This document shows positions 22,009 through 34,641 of a stretch of 64,000 nucleotides of DNA, one piece after another (position 1 is the stretch's first letter; every line of letters starts with the position of its first letter). A program made the translations under genes and the position numbers. Under the pieces are notes generated by a model. The model ran no database searches. It was not told the origin of the DNA and saw only the letters and a list, made by a program, of their open reading frames with translations. Source of the DNA: Clarireedia homoeocarpa (Eukaryota > Ascomycota > Leotiomycetes > Helotiales > Rutstroemiaceae); contig LNKV01000050.1 of the NCBI GenBank assembly GCA_001465935.1, forward strand, positions 1-64,000, written 5' to 3'.

Positions 22009-25000
22009 TCACTGCCGCGGACTCCAACCCACCCAACTTCTCGGCATGACCCTCCAAATCTTAACTTCTCCACTCCTCAAATCATCCAACTTAAAGCTCT
22101 CCAACTTAACCTTCTTACTTTCCCTCCCCTGCTCCCAAGCCCTCAGCTTCTTCTTCGTACCATCCCATTCAGCCACTACACCCACATGATCTGGTTTACC
22201 GACTTCCGCAGTGTACTTCGTATGCATAGATCCATGCTTGCCCTGGAACCGCGTATTCCGGAAAGTGACAATATCACCCTGTCGGATCTCGTCGAATTGT
22301 TGTGTAGAGGCATTGCCAAGATTGCTATAGACAATTGCTCCATAACCACGAGATCCAACGGGCATCAATACGCCCGGTAAAGGTTTCAATAATTCCATGA
22401 CTAAACCTTGCGGTGTACCATCACCGACAATGGTATTTTGTCGCACACCTACGGCTTCAATGATACGACGACCAAATTGTTCGTGAGCCTGTTCAAGTTG
22501 ATCCTGTCGCAAGCGAGCTGGTGGCGGCTCATGCTTTTGCTCAAGTTGGCAATCAGCGGGATCCTTAGGATTGTATTGCGCTGCTATGATAGTTTGAGAA
22601 TAGTCAATGAATAAGACGTAGAGTTCTCGTGTGACCACAGGTAAATTAGCTTCCGAAATCGATGAGGTATCGTCCGATTCAGTAAGGATATCTTTGCGAT
22701 CATGGAATATAGGAGGGATGCCACCTTTAACAGTCCACCATTGACTGCCAGGGGCCAAGTCCACGTCGTTCGCAATGAACCCAGAATCCATAGCCATCCT
22801 GTTAAGGTCGGTTGACCTTCTTGCCCCTGCGGTAACGCCGGAGCGGGAAACGTCCAAGGATTGTCTCAAGGAAGGCCTATTATTAGGTGTTTGCGGTGGA
22901 GCCCGACCGACTTGCGTAGGTGAAGCATACGCTGATCGTGGAGGTGATGCCGAGTATAGGTCTTCTTCAGCACCTTGTTCTATCTTTGGCGTAGCTGGTG
23001 CCCCATAAGATGGAGCATTAGCCTTCGCCGAATAATTGAAAGGATCATAGACATTATCCTCTGGCTCCCAGGGAGCTGGAGCTTTCGCCGAAGGTGGAGG
23101 AGGTGGAGCTGCGCTAGGAATATCAGCTGACACCCTTGGAGGAGGCTGCGATGGCAAAGGTGGAGGGACCGCTCGTGGTGCCGGTGGTGCTTGCGGGGGG
23201 AGAGGCGGTGGAGAGAAAGTTGGAGAAGCAAGTGGAGATTTTGGAATTGAGCTATTGTCATCCCCTGCCTCTTTCGTGTGTGATTTCAACGCATCCTTAT
23301 GAGGAGCAGCAGATGCAATATCTGTGTCGTAATCGCCTTCATATTCTGTACCTTCCTCATCTCCTACAGGTGGTGGGGGAGGATTAGAAGCCGGAACGAC
23401 CTCCTTGTCCCCAGTAGATGACCGACTTAAAGTGGCACCTGGTGGAGGCGGTGGAGGCGCTCGGTCTTGGGAAGGTGCTGGAGGAACGCCTAATGGGATA
23501 GGCGGAGGAACTCTGCTTGCCCGCCTATTACCAGACGTTCCGGGGGACTGGGCGGAAGACAGTTGCTCCGGGCTAAAGTACGACGGTCTTCTGCCGGGTG
23601 GTGATCTAGGAGAACTTGGGCCTTCAGGTCTCGGTGGAGCTTGAGGTGGTCCTGCGCTAGGAGTCGATATAGGAATCGTCGAAGCTCGAGCAGACATTTC
23701 ATCATCTGACTCAGACCCCACACTGGGGGACATTGGCATCGAAGAAGCTGCAGTTACGGGTCGAGCTAAAATCGTTAGCATCCGAAGGGAACTGCAAAAT
23801 GAATAATATACTAACAGTCTGTTGGGACCGGCGGTGGAGCTGGTCGTCCGCTTGGAACTGGTGGAGGCGCACTGGCCTCGTGACTTGGAACTAAGTGAAA
23901 GTGTTAACTTTGTAGCGGTCTGTTCATAGAAAATCTCTTACCAGGCGGTGGTGCAGAATCTTCCTCCTTCTGGGGAACCACATCTTCAACATCTGGTACC
24001 ACATCGGCCGGTCGGGAAGTTGATACTGCTGGTGGCTGGTCTTCACTCTCCGCCTTCTTTTCCGTTTCTTCCGAACTACGTACTCTAGACAAACCAGGTA
24101 ATGGAATCATAGGAACAGGTGGGGCATTTGCTAATGGAGATGCAACTGATTCGGATTCGGCAGTACTTGGTCGCTTTTGACCGGAAATTGATGGCTTTTT
24201 CTTCTTTGGCGGAAGAGGAGCCGGCATTGGCATTCCTCCGCCAAACATGCCGTGCATACCCATACCTCCACTCATTTTTGCCATCCGTGCTCTCAATTCC
24301 TCTTTGCGTCGCACCTCAGGATCAATATCGTCTTCTTCTTCCTCTTCCTCTTCTTCGGCATCCCCACCAGCTTCCGGTTCCTCCACTGCCCCCTCCTCCT
24401 CTCCAACATCGGGCTCGACAGCTGGAGCAGCAGGGGCACGTACTGGTGGGTGAGGTGGTCTAGCTCGTGGCTTATCGTCACTATCATCTTTGGTAGAAGC
24501 TTCATCCATCTCCTCGGCAGTAGTCTCAGCTGCATTAGACATATCCGCTTCATTGCCATCCTCAATTGAAATAGGAGCGGTATCTCGAGATGACTTTGGT
24601 CGTCGTGGCAATGCAGTCTCCTCTTCTCTTGTAGAATCCATCGAAGCTTTTCCGGCAGCCTCGCCAGGCTCTTTCGATTCCAAGCCAGCAGTATCTCCAC
24701 CATCCTGTATGTCATGAGATTCAAGTCGCTTCTTCGGAGGACGCTTAGGCTTTTCCTTCTTCATGGCAGCGTCTGCATGTCTCGCAGCTTGTTCCATTTG
24801 TTGCTTCTGTAGAAGAGCAATGCGTTCTTTTAGACTTGTCGGCTTTGGCTGTTCCTCCTCGCCATCGTTGTTGCTTGGCGACGTTGGAGCCAGTCCTGCC
24901 CGTTCCGCTTGCTCTTGATTCTCAGTCTCTTTCGCTGCAATTTCTGGATCTTCTTCGCGCCTGTAAATCTTGGTTGGCGGTGCCTCGCGAGGTGGAGGAA

Positions 25001-25640
25001 TGTAGGCATCCTTCCGTGGAGGGGGCGCAACAAAAGGCTTCTTAATGAAATTATTGGAACCCCCAGAACTGAATCCAGCAGGTTTGAATGGAGCAGGTGG
25101 AGGAGCAGCTTTGTTAAACGCTGCGATGCGATCTCGGAACGACCCAGCACTTGGCTTCTCAGAAACAGGAGGGGAGGATGGCTTTTGGCTTGGAGCTAGC
25201 TTTGCGACCGCTGGTGCTGGAGGTGGAGAGGCCGGGTTCGCAGGTTTGGTAACTTTGGGAATTGGTGCAGGTGCATGTGGTTGTTCTTGTACAACAGGAG
25301 CTTCGGGTGCAGCTTCAGGCTCTGTTTCCGGTTCAGGCTGTGATATTGGCGCTCTTACTGGCTCAGGAGCGGTGGCAGGTGGGATTGATTCAGCGTCCTT
25401 CTTTGGTCGATTGACACGAGTAGGCCTTGGAGGGGCAGTTGGTTCGTACTTTTCCACAAAGTTGCGTGGAAAGATACCCTCTTGTTTGACACCTGAAGCA
25501 TCAACGTACTCTCCAGAATACCAATCTGCATCCTCTTCCTCTGTAACCGTAATAATCTGACCACTCGGGAAGTGGAGGTCGTCGTCATGCGGAGAAGTGT
25601 ACTCATACACAGCTTTCACCTTAAACGGTGTTATTGACAT
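22009..25640 (-). CDS. BBC1: Bbc1/Mti1-like SH3 protein of actin patches
   Basis: Three exons on the minus strand: 25640-23942, 23890-23816 and about 23747-22009, about 1,170 aa. The last acceptor could instead be at 23765 (six residues longer); both keep frame, and a GCTAAC branch site lies just upstream. An SH3 domain occupies residues 4-66 (AVYEYTSPHDDDLHFPSG, WYSGEY, GIFPRNFVEKY). A long disordered middle has proline runs, an Asp/Glu tract and coiled-coil charge. The C-terminus (WWTVKGGIPPIF, then GDIVTFRNTRFQGKHG) matches the Bbc1/Aim3 C-terminal domain. In yeast Bbc1 binds type I myosin and Las17/WASP and limits Arp2/3 actin assembly during endocytosis. The 75-nt middle exon codes only Pro/Ser-rich sequence. 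Confidence 0.88.
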
Positions 25641-26588
25641 CTTGGAGGTGTTTGGTAGGCTGTCCGCTTAAACTGTTGTTGTTACTTTGGCCTGCCTGAT
25701 TGTCGAGTTCGGTAACAAACAATGTTCGTAACAGTTCCAACGCCGGCTTCGCGAGGAACAGCCTCTAGTATTGTGGTCCAACCTGCAGAAGTCGTCGATT
25801 CGGTTTATTTACTGGTTGTGCAGGTCAGGGGAGGAAATGTCGGATGTCCTGAGAGGCGGGGCGGTGTTTGTATCTAAGGCTTGCTAGTCTACGTCAGCGT
25901 AATGGTTGCATGAATGAAACGGCAAGAAGTCAGGATGAACCAAGTTGGGACGCATTTTGCGAGTTACTTAATCTCTAACTTACCATGAAGGAATCAAAAT
26001 CGAGAAAAGGCGTACCAGGTAAAGAAGTATTAAGTACTAAAAGCACGTCCAATTGCAGAGTAAGGAAGGTGGTTTGAAGAATGAGGTCTTGTTTGTATTG
26101 GATAGTGGTGCTGCGGGTTGCTCAACTGGCTAGAGTGGGAAAGGCAAGTTAGCGGTTGCGTGGAAGCAAAAGCTCGTAAAGTGGTGGTGGTGGGTGGTGG
26201 TGCGGTGCATGAGCTGGTGGGCAAAATATGCTCAGAGCTCTCTCATTGCTCTCTCTCATTTGCTTAAGAGCGGGAAAATAGGAAGTTGCCGTTGCTTGCG
26301 CTTGTGCCACAGTATTGTGGCTATGTGGTTAGGTGTTTCGAGCAGGGGTCCTCCCTCGGCTATCGCCTTATCCTTCATCTACTAAGCTACGAAAGCCAAT
26401 GGCGGCTTGCATTAGAACAGCAATGAGATTCTCCAAGCTTCACCGAATCAACACAAATCCACGCGATTGTGAAAACAACCAAATAATGCCATAACGGCAC
26501 AGTCTTCGAAAAGTACATGAAACGACTTCTTCAAACCAGCCATTTAAATCCGCACACCACAAAACCGAGCTCCCCCCACGACAGCACC
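25641..26588. promoter_or_regulatory. Divergent upstream region of BBC1 and RTR1
   Basis: This is the 948-bp interval between two divergent start codons, with no supported gene in it. No specific operator can be named from sequence alone. Confidence 0.45.
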
Positions 26589-27485
26589 ATGTCTACCCCC
26601 CAAAGACCGCCGAAATCCATCCTCAAGAAATCCACATCCTACCCCTCCGCCACCGGTTCCCAGGCTGACCGCAACCGCGAAATCGCTTTATACCACGCGC
26701 GGCTACTCCAAGAGCGCAAAGACATCGAACTCGAGATCCTCTTCTCCACCGAAGCGCTGATCGACTACCCGCTGGCTAAATCCTCCCCCGCCATAACTTA
26801 CGATGCTTCGAATCCCTCGCCCGTCGATGCAAGATCGTTCAAAGAAATGCTGCGTCCTTTTCAGCCCAGCGATTATGACGCTTTAATATTAGAAAGAAAC
26901 TTGGACAATCGATGCGGATATACATTATGCTCAAATCCCAAACCATGCGATGGCAAAGGAGGACAATGGAGGCTGATAGGAGTGGGAGGGAAAGCGAAAG
27001 ATTTTCGAATTGCGAAGAGAGAGGATGTGGAGAAATGGTGCTCAGAAGCTTGTGCTAGGAGGGCATTGTACGTGAGGGTACAGTTGAGCGAAACTCCCGC
27101 CTGGGAAAGAGGCGCGTCTACCGCGGTACCCAACATTGATTTACTGGATGAACCAAAGTCAGATGAGGATATGGTTATGGATGGAATTGGTAATTTGGAT
27201 CTGAATAGGCAGGAAGCTCAAAATAGGGAGCGGGAAGCTTCCAATTTAGCTTTGGAAAGAGGGGAAAGCAGTCAAGGGTCCGGGAAAAACGTTGCGAATT
27301 TCACTATCCAAGAGAAAGACGTTCGAACAGCCAATGTCAAGCCTCCGACTTTGGAGCCAAATGAACTCTCCGACAGAATGGATACTCTGCACCTGAACCT
27401 GGAAGGTCATACATCAACATTCGATTCAAGTCAATTGTTTGGGGAGGACGATGACACGGAAATGGATACAGATTGGAAAATGTGA
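26589..27485 (+). CDS. RTR1: RNA polymerase II CTD phosphatase Rtr1/RPAP2 homolog
   Basis: A single exon; I start it at 26589 (MSTPQRPPKSILKKS, 298 aa). An in-frame ATG 24 codons upstream (26517) is possible. The zinc-knuckle region of Rtr1 is visible: CGYTLCSNP, then WCSEACARRALYVRVQL. The preceding FKEMLRPFQPSDYDALILER segment also fits the family. Rtr1 acts on Ser5/Tyr1 phosphorylation of the Pol II C-terminal repeat early in transcription and helps polymerase import. The C-terminal third is acidic and disordered. It shares its promoter region with BBC1 and converges on RPS17. Confidence 0.88.
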   Translation: MSTPQRPPKSILKKSTSYPSATGSQADRNREIALYHARLLQERKDIELEILFSTEALIDYPLAKSSPAITYDASNPSPVDARSFKEMLRPFQPSDYDALILERNLDNRCGYTLCSNPKPCDGKGGQWRLIGVGGKAKDFRIAKREDVEKWCSEACARRALYVRVQLSETPAWERGASTAVPNIDLLDEPKSDEDMVMDGIGNLDLNRQEAQNREREASNLALERGESSQGSGKNVANFTIQEKDVRTANVKPPTLEPNELSDRMDTLHLNLEGHTSTFDSSQLFGEDDDTEMDTDWKM

Positions 27486-27954
27486 TTATATTTTATTTGG
27501 ATCTATTCGGAGTTAGGTTATGAGTAACGATACCCCCCACTGGCATGCCATGAAATTGGATGCCAGGTAGAGATCTTCACAAGGCGAGCACTATCCTGCA
27601 AAATAGACCACGATGGCACAGAGCGATATCATGGGGCGGGCTCGTCCCATTTTATAATGATGCTTCGGCTATATGCGTGCTGAGACCAGGCAAATATGCC
27701 AAAGCTAAAAGTAAAGTCACAGATTTACTTGAGGCTCGCCATTCGCGCAGTTAGGGGCTTCAAAATCACATTCAATAGCGGGGAAGGAAAATGGCAATCA
27801 AGCGTCATCTCCCGAAAGAGAATCGGCGACACCTTGGTGGGATATTTTTTCTCACATTGATCTAGTATGCACTTCCTGCCTGTAATACGCCGAGTAGTCA
27901 TCTGATCCATGTGTCCCCATCCATAATTCCCAAACCCTAAGTAAAATAATTGAT
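27486..27954. other. Intergenic between converging RTR1 and RPS17
   Basis: Facing 3' ends. A short plus-strand frame at 27560-27754 has no support. Confidence 0.5.
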
Positions 27955-28511
27955 TTAATCTCTGCGAGGGGGTCTGTCGCCGAATCGTCTTGGGCCACGC
28001 TCGGTGGTCTGGGCTTGTGAGACAGCGATAACGTTGACTGGGATAGAATCGAACTGTGATAATCATGTCAGACTGCAAATATTCACCCTGATAGTTGGGA
28101 AAAAAACATACACCAAGGCTCTTGAGGAGATCCTTTGTCTCGACATCGACATCGAGTTGTCCGGTCTCGGAGCTGGAAACGTCGAGAGCCGAGACTTCTG
28201 GGACATATTGATCCTTTCTCTCTCTCTCCTCTTCTTGAAGCTTGAAGGAGATACCACGGACAGGACCACGTTGAATACGCTTCATCAAATGGGTGGTGTA
28301 ACCAGCAATCTATTCTCCGGTTATCAGATGTGTACTTCCAGCCTTCCAATTGAAGTCAAAATACCTTGTTGCGGAGACGCTTCGAGGCAATGATTGCGAT
28401 TTCATCGCAAATTCTCTTGTTGGTCTCAAAGTCAAGGGTCAACTTTGGGTAGTATCTCTCGATAATGACCTTGGCGGACTTCTTAACTGTCTTGGTACGA
28501 ACGCGACCCAT
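27955..28511 (-). CDS. RPS17: 40S ribosomal protein S17 (eS17)
   Basis: Three exons on the minus strand: 28511-28365, 28309-28112 and 28053-27955, giving 147 aa. The start (MGRVRTKTVKKSAKVIIERY), the middle (HLMKRIQRGPVRGISFKLQE, then YVPEVSALD) and the end (FDSIPVNVIAVSQAQTTERG) are standard eS17. Introns have GTATTT and GTATGT donors; both are phase 0. The protein is part of the small subunit beak/head region. An unspliced reading of exon 2 gives a false longer frame to 27725. Confidence 0.96.
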
Positions 28512-29084
28512 GATTGCGGTTTGGGATTTGTTGTTGGCGGTGGTGCTGGTCGAAAGTTTGTCGTTGTCGAGAGATTATAATCCCAATTCCCCAAATATCG
28601 TTGTGTGGGAAAAGTTCAGTATGCTCGCTTGTTGGACACTAGTCTAAAGTAGTGTTAGCCACAACTTATGCTCAATTGAACAGTCACATGACTTACCCCG
28701 AATTCTATGCGCACCGCACCTAGGTCACAGATAACATTCTAAATTCGTGGGTACAAAATACGGGATAATAACTGCACATTGAAACTGAAAATGGGCGTAG
28801 TTCAATCATCTCAATCACCGAAATAACAAATTAATTTCTATAGTACTCGTCCTCTCCTTCGACTAATATTATGATTAAGTACTCGACTGGCGAGTTGGTA
28901 TTGCTACTATAAGTACATATATCTCAATATTAATTCCCTCCTAAAATGAAGCTCGTCCTCGAGGAAAGGGTATCGTAAACAAAGAGAAAGTATAAGTTTG
29001 TGAGGTCAGTGCCGGGTACCGGTACGATCACTACCTCAAGTCAAAACCATACGAATACAAAATAAATCCAGAACCATCCATACA
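28512..29084. other. RPS17 promoter side and HOS3 3' side
   Basis: There is no gene. The part near 28512-28700 should contain the RPS17 promoter and 5' UTR. A short AT-rich stretch lies at 28840-28960. Confidence 0.5.
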
Positions 29085-32000
29085 TCACTTTTGAGGAGTG
29101 ACCGGAACATCCCAGATTGAAGGTCCTAGTTGCGAAGGCCCAGGAGTCTGTGAGTTTTCTGATGTAGATGGATGTGGTGCATCTCTGTTCTGGCTAGGAT
29201 TCGGCTTGACGTTGAATGGTATGGTCGAGGTAGATGTGAAGACAGGAAGGTCGGATCGCTTCATGGGAGATATCGTATCGGTATTTGGAGGAAGCCACCG
29301 AAGTGGCTCGTTTTGAGCAATCATGGTGGGCGGTGGACCCTGCCGCTGGAATGGGACAAATTTGTCCACATTGTATTCTGATGATTGGTCTGAATGATTA
29401 CCTGACTCGAAGTTCTCTGTAGACGGTCCAACTGGAGAGCTGGCTGGTAAGGGTATTTGTTCAGCTTCTTGCACATGAAGAGGTAAATGTGCAGGAAGAC
29501 TCGACTGATTGGTTGGTGAAATGGGTGAGATATTTCTGACAGGTGTAGAAGTTGAAGAGTTGGTAGGTACACCCACCGGTACCGCCTCAGTATTGCTGGC
29601 AATAATTTCTTGTTCGTTCGAGTGATTTACGGATTTGGTAACTTCAGCTTCATGCTGCTTCGCTAATGCCTGGAGTTTCTCTTGTTCTTTAGCCTCCCTC
29701 TGAGCTTTAGTGATCAGATTTATTTTGATTTTCCTCATCCCAGATGTAAGGTTATCGATATCGGACGTTGCTTTACTGGCTACTGCAGTGGGCGGAGCTG
29801 AATCAGTAGCAACAGCAGTAACGCCCTGAGGCGGCTCGTTGAGGCCGTTGCTTGGACCCTTCTTTCGAGCTCGTGATGGTTTCGTGGCATCATTTTGAGG
29901 CTGGGCTGGAGCTCTCGTTTTCTTGACGACTATTGATGGTACGGCTGGTCCGCGAGAGCTCATAGAAGACCCCGGACGTACGCTTATAGAACTACCTGGT
30001 CTTTGCGAAAACGACGGAACTCTGCTTTGAGTCACTGGGGGACTCCTGTGAGATGATACAGACTCCGAAATAACAGAGCCTGTTGTTGATGATGTACTGA
30101 GCCGTCTAGCGGACTGTTGGGTTTGTTGAGCATAACCTGGCTCAGGAAATGATCCAGGATTTGTCGGATGTGTAGGGACCTATTTTCTGTTAGCATGATT
30201 ATAATGAAAATAGAGAGTATTCTCACTATATCATTCGATAGAGCGGCAGCACCAGCAACAGTCTTTCGACGGCTTGACTTCACAGCAGGCTTTCTACTGT
30301 CATCCTTTTCAACTTGCATTACCTTTGCTGACTTCCGCGTTCGGAGAGCCATTCTACTGTTTGTAGATTCGACAGGTGCTGGTTGTTGAACCACGTCGGA
30401 CTGACCTAAAACTGATTGACGATCCTTTCTAGCTCGTGTAGCTTCTGCCGCCAAATCCTCCCACTGACAGCTCTTAGTTTGCCGATCAGTTGGAATGAGC
30501 AATTTGCTTAACTCGTGAGCAGCAACAGTCCAGTGAACATCAGGTGGAGGCGGAGTGGGTGACCGAGTAATCGAAGCTCTGGGTGATACTCCGGTTCTGA
30601 ACGACATGGTGGATACGCTACGTTGTGCTTTTGGTGTATTTGCAACTTTAGCGATGAAAGATTGCGTAGGAGAGGAGAAATTATGTGCTGGCGTATCTTT
30701 CGAAGGTTTTGTTGGTTCTTGAGGTTCAGTAGTATTCATAGCGGCGTCAAGCTGCTCTAATCGACCAATGGACCACCAGAGCGGATCATATGGTTGCACA
30801 CCATAAGGAGAGGGAGGGCCGATGTCGTGTGATCCGTTTATCCCGCCAATCCCAAGACCCATTTCAAAGTTAAGGCCCGACTGTGAATTCTCTGACTTGA
30901 TATCAATAGGATCACTCCCTGCAAGCCCACTAAGGTGACTCAAAACTCCAGTGCACAAGGCCCTATCACTATAACCACCTTCAAGAACACTAATGATCCT
31001 TCCGTCAACCCCTGTGCCTTCCTCGGCTGCAAGTTTGACAACATCCCGTGTTAGGCGAGCATAAAACTCCGTAGGAACGTTAACCTTATGGCGCTGCATG
31101 CCCGAGCTTTCCCATTCACTCGCATCAAAACCAGCAGAAAGAAAAATGGCAGCTTTTGGCTTAGGCGAGTTTGGTGACGAGTGGAAACGGTCAGTTTGCG
31201 TTCGTAAGAAATTGCGAGTTTTCTCAAGAAGAACAGAGTATCTTGTTTCGTACAATTCCCAGAACTCTGCCTCGTCTTTCCAGGGTTGCAAGTGGACATT
31301 CCAAATATTCTGACCATGTGCATTCTCAATACACAGACTGGCATTCTTCACCTTTTCTTCGTCACCCATCTCGCAAGGATAAGAATTAATGTCATGGAGA
31401 CTGAAATATCCAATAGACGTCTTCTTCCACGGTTGCGCATTTTTGGCTAGACCGTTGGCACGAGCATTGTGCTCCCATGTAATTGCTTGAGATCCGTCTC
31501 CATGGTGAAGATCAAAATCAATGATAGCTGCATGAGTCAATCCATGAGTGAGCGCGGCATGCGATATTCCAACATGAACATTGTTCAGCCAACAAAACCC
31601 TGAAGGATAAGATGTAGAGCAATGATGACCTGGAGGTCTTATCGCAACAAAAGTCCGGCGTGGTCCCCGCCCGTTCATTGATCCTTCAAAGACTGCATCT
31701 ACTCCCTCACAGACGGCACCAAGAGCACCTTCCATGGCCTCCAATGATTCCGCACACAAGTAGAGATCCCCTTCATGAAACTTGGCAGGTGTCCCTTCGC
31801 CTGGCCCCCTATTCATCTCCGGCCTAATCAGCTCTTTTCCATTCAATGTTAGCTTCGCCTCTGCATTGTCGCACATAATTTTCAATTCCTCCATCCACTT
31901 TACTCCATGTACATTTGTGACCGCTTGTGATGAGAGAGCCATTCGGCGGGTAGTTTTGCGTATATTGAAGGGTGTGCTGGGAATTGTAGAAGCGTCCATG

Positions 32001-32722
32001 CCAGGGTAAAGAGGATATCGGCCTTCTGAGTGACGTTCGCCTAAACGGACATAAGCCACTGACAATCCAAGTATGCTAGCATGAATTCTCTCAGGCCGCT
32101 CAACTATAGTATTTAAGGAATTTCTCGAGGTCTTAGGGCGAGAGTAGCGATGGCCATAACATGAATCGTGAAGAATGACAATAGTGTCGGCTGTCCTTGA
32201 ACCATCGTTGCTATTTTGTAGATTTATTTCGGATTGGAAATGCGCACTTGCGATTGAGGCCGCTGTGTGTCGCGGGGATGGCTCGCGCACATTCTCCGTC
32301 TCTGCAAGATGCGATTTGGTACTCATTACGGACGGCGATCTAGCTGGGTATTGTGAAGACGCCCTGCGAATTGTCGTTGATTTATTTAGCGTTGGTCCTC
32401 CACCAGTGAGATGATTCAATGATGATTTTCTTAATAAACCTGGGGTGGAGGAGCGGCGATCAATACTCATAGTACTTGGACTTCTGTACAAGGGGCTCGG
32501 GGGTACTGGACCTCTTGCAGATGACGGAGACAGGTTATGTTGACCGTGTGACTTTCCAGGAGAAGCAGATCGCGGCGAAGATGGAACTGCCGTTCGAGAA
32601 GCGTTAATTGAAAGCTGTTTCAAAGACTTCGACAATGGTATGTCGTTGCCATCTGTTGATGGAGGTACAGGCGCGGGTGAATCGGTGGCATTTTCGCCGG
32701 TGTTTTGAGATGACTGCGACAT
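29085..32722 (-). CDS. HOS3: HOS3-type histone deacetylase
   Basis: Two exons on the minus strand, 32722-30227 and 30179-29085 (phase-0 intron, GTGAGA donor, TGCTAAC branch, AAATAG acceptor), give 1,196 aa. The start is the first in-frame ATG (MSQSSQNTGEN). About 200 disordered residues precede the class II-like deacetylase domain (roughly 205-640): DTIVILHDSCYGHRYSRPK, AIRPPGHHCSTSYPSGFCW (paired His), AIIDFDLHHGDGSQAI (zinc-binding Asp/His), AIFLSAGFDASEWE and ISVLEGGYSDRAL. Catalytic residues look intact. The tail is Ser/Pro/Thr-rich, with a KIKINLITKAQREAKEQEKL helix near residue 945. It acts on chromatin or septin-ring substrates in yeast; the target here is unknown. Without the splice the frame would end at 30032. 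Confidence 0.92.
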
Positions 32723-33289
32723 AGTAAATAAACAATGAGCGAAGGGGAATTCAGTAAGATGAAGTTCGTCTGAGCTGAAAAGCCCAACCTTCACTTGATT
32801 GTCGTCACTTTCCTCGACTCCCCTTTGATGGTGATGTTTCCCGAAATTTTGAGATACCGAAGCTATGACGATGGAAGGTGCATACGATCCAACGCGCGTT
32901 GTAGGGATGGATGGCGAACCCCTGTTGAACTAAGATCGCGAACCTGGTGTTGCGTCAGAACGTCTTTTTGAGGCTCAAACTGTAAGCTTTGTGATATACA
33001 AATTTAGATGCGTATCTGCGTGTTTGCGAACAAACTTGTGTTGATCAGTTTCTTGTATCGTAGGTCTCGAATGTTCTTGTTCTAGCCAAGTTGTCGTCTA
33101 CCCCTCTTGTTTTCACTACTTTACGCTGTTTCAAATCACTATCGCGTAGTAGGGATAAACCCCCTTTCTTTGCAATGCTTCGCGCAGCATGAGTAATAAG
33201 TAAGTGCCGATACGTGAGTTGATTCTTGAGACTTCTAAAGGGGTATCTACCTTTCTTTAAATTTATATATGATCTATATGTTTATATGC
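32723..33289. other. Intergenic between HOS3 and the transglycosylase gene
   Basis: It includes the HOS3 promoter and the 3' end of the neighbouring gene. Nothing else is recognised. Confidence 0.5.
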
Positions 33290-34641
33290 TCATTCCAACA
33301 GATCAACGCCAACGGTCTTTAACGATTCAACTGCCCAATCCGGATACTTTGACTTGTCACCACCATGGAGATCTGCAAAGAACTTCTTTAAGAAGGTTGG
33401 AAATCTATCTTCAATGATGGCATCTCTGGCGCTTCTCATAAGGGCCAATTGATACCAAACATTATGCATGGTGAGTAAATGGGCCCCGACTGTTTCTTTG
33501 GCAGCCACATGGTGAACAAATGCTCTCGTAATGCCCAGACCGCCTTCACCTGTACGGCAACAAACGCATCCACATCCCTCTTCCACAGGTCCAAAATCAT
33601 TGGCATATGATGCATGCCGCAAGTTCAGAACGCCGTACTTTGTAATTGCGTTACCAAACCGTGCTGTTCTTGTGGGCCAGACACAGTCAAACATGTCTGC
33701 GCCAAGCGCAACGCTGACCATCAGGTCTTCTGGATATCCGATCCCCATCACATACCTTGGCTTCAACTCTGGCAGGAGACCAGTGCATGTATCAACAACA
33801 CGGCAGTAATCTGCCTTGGCTTCACCACCACTCAATCCACCTATAGCGATCCCCGGAGTTCCCCTTGCTATCATCTGTTCACAACACTCCCGTCGCATAT
33901 TCAGATCCAGCCCACCTTGTATAATGCAGAATAGATTTTGTGTGGTCGGATTCGCATGTGCAGCAATGCAGCGGTCCAACCACCGCACGCTTCTCTCCAT
34001 GGCTTCTCGCATTCGTTTCGCATCGGGGGACGTGGTGACAAGTACATCGTCGAGTTGCATGATAATGTCACTTCCTATGGTATTTTGGAGAGCAATCGAA
34101 TGCTCGGGGGTGAGCAACATAGGAGAGCCATCATGCGGGCTTAAGAACCGTACACCTTCTTCAGTAATATTCGCCAACTTTAACAGACTAACCATCTGAA
34201 AACTAGCAAGTCCATGTCAGAATGTGGAAGATTGGCTGATTCATGCGCTGACAACATTACCCTCCACTATCTGTCAATATATTGTGATTCCATCCTTGTA
34301 GCTTGTGTGCCCCCCCGACTTTTGCTAAAACTTCCTGTCCAGGTTTCAACCCGAGATGATAGGTATTATTCAGGCATAACCGGCAACCCGTTTCCTCCAA
34401 TTGTTGTGGAGTAAGACCCTTGAGTGATGCTTGCGTCGCTACGGGCATAAACAAAGGAAGTTGTACGGGGCCATGCGGTAAAGTAAGTGTAGCAGCTCTC
34501 GCCTTCGTAGTCTAGCAATTTCGCGAGGATTAGAGGGTCGGCCGCGTTGATGGGAGGACAAGATTAAGTACAAGAGCTTACAGAACAACGAGCGACGAGA
34601 TCAAAGGTCAAGGCCGACGGCATGGGAGTTATCGACGCCAT
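33290..34641 (-). CDS. Queuine tRNA-ribosyltransferase, catalytic subunit
   Basis: Three exons on the minus strand: 34641-34582, 34511-34261 and 34202-33290, giving 407 aa. All junctions keep frame; the last acceptor (TTGCTAG) restores the GGFQM of the conserved LTDSGGFQM motif. Other family signatures are LFMPVATQASLKGL near the N-terminus, FCIIQGGLDLNMRR, IAIGGLSGGE, RYVMGIGYPEDLM, DMFDCVWPTRTARFGNA (nucleophilic Asp) and the zinc site CGCVCCRT with a downstream His. The enzyme swaps guanine 34 for queuine in GUN-anticodon tRNAs, as a heterodimer with an accessory subunit that is not in this window. It corresponds to eukaryotic QTRT1. Confidence 0.93.

Noticed and set aside
27725..28288. 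187-codon frame as a separate gene
   Set aside because: Its first third is exon 2 of RPS17; the rest is read through two introns. Splicing restores the exact eS17 C-terminus.
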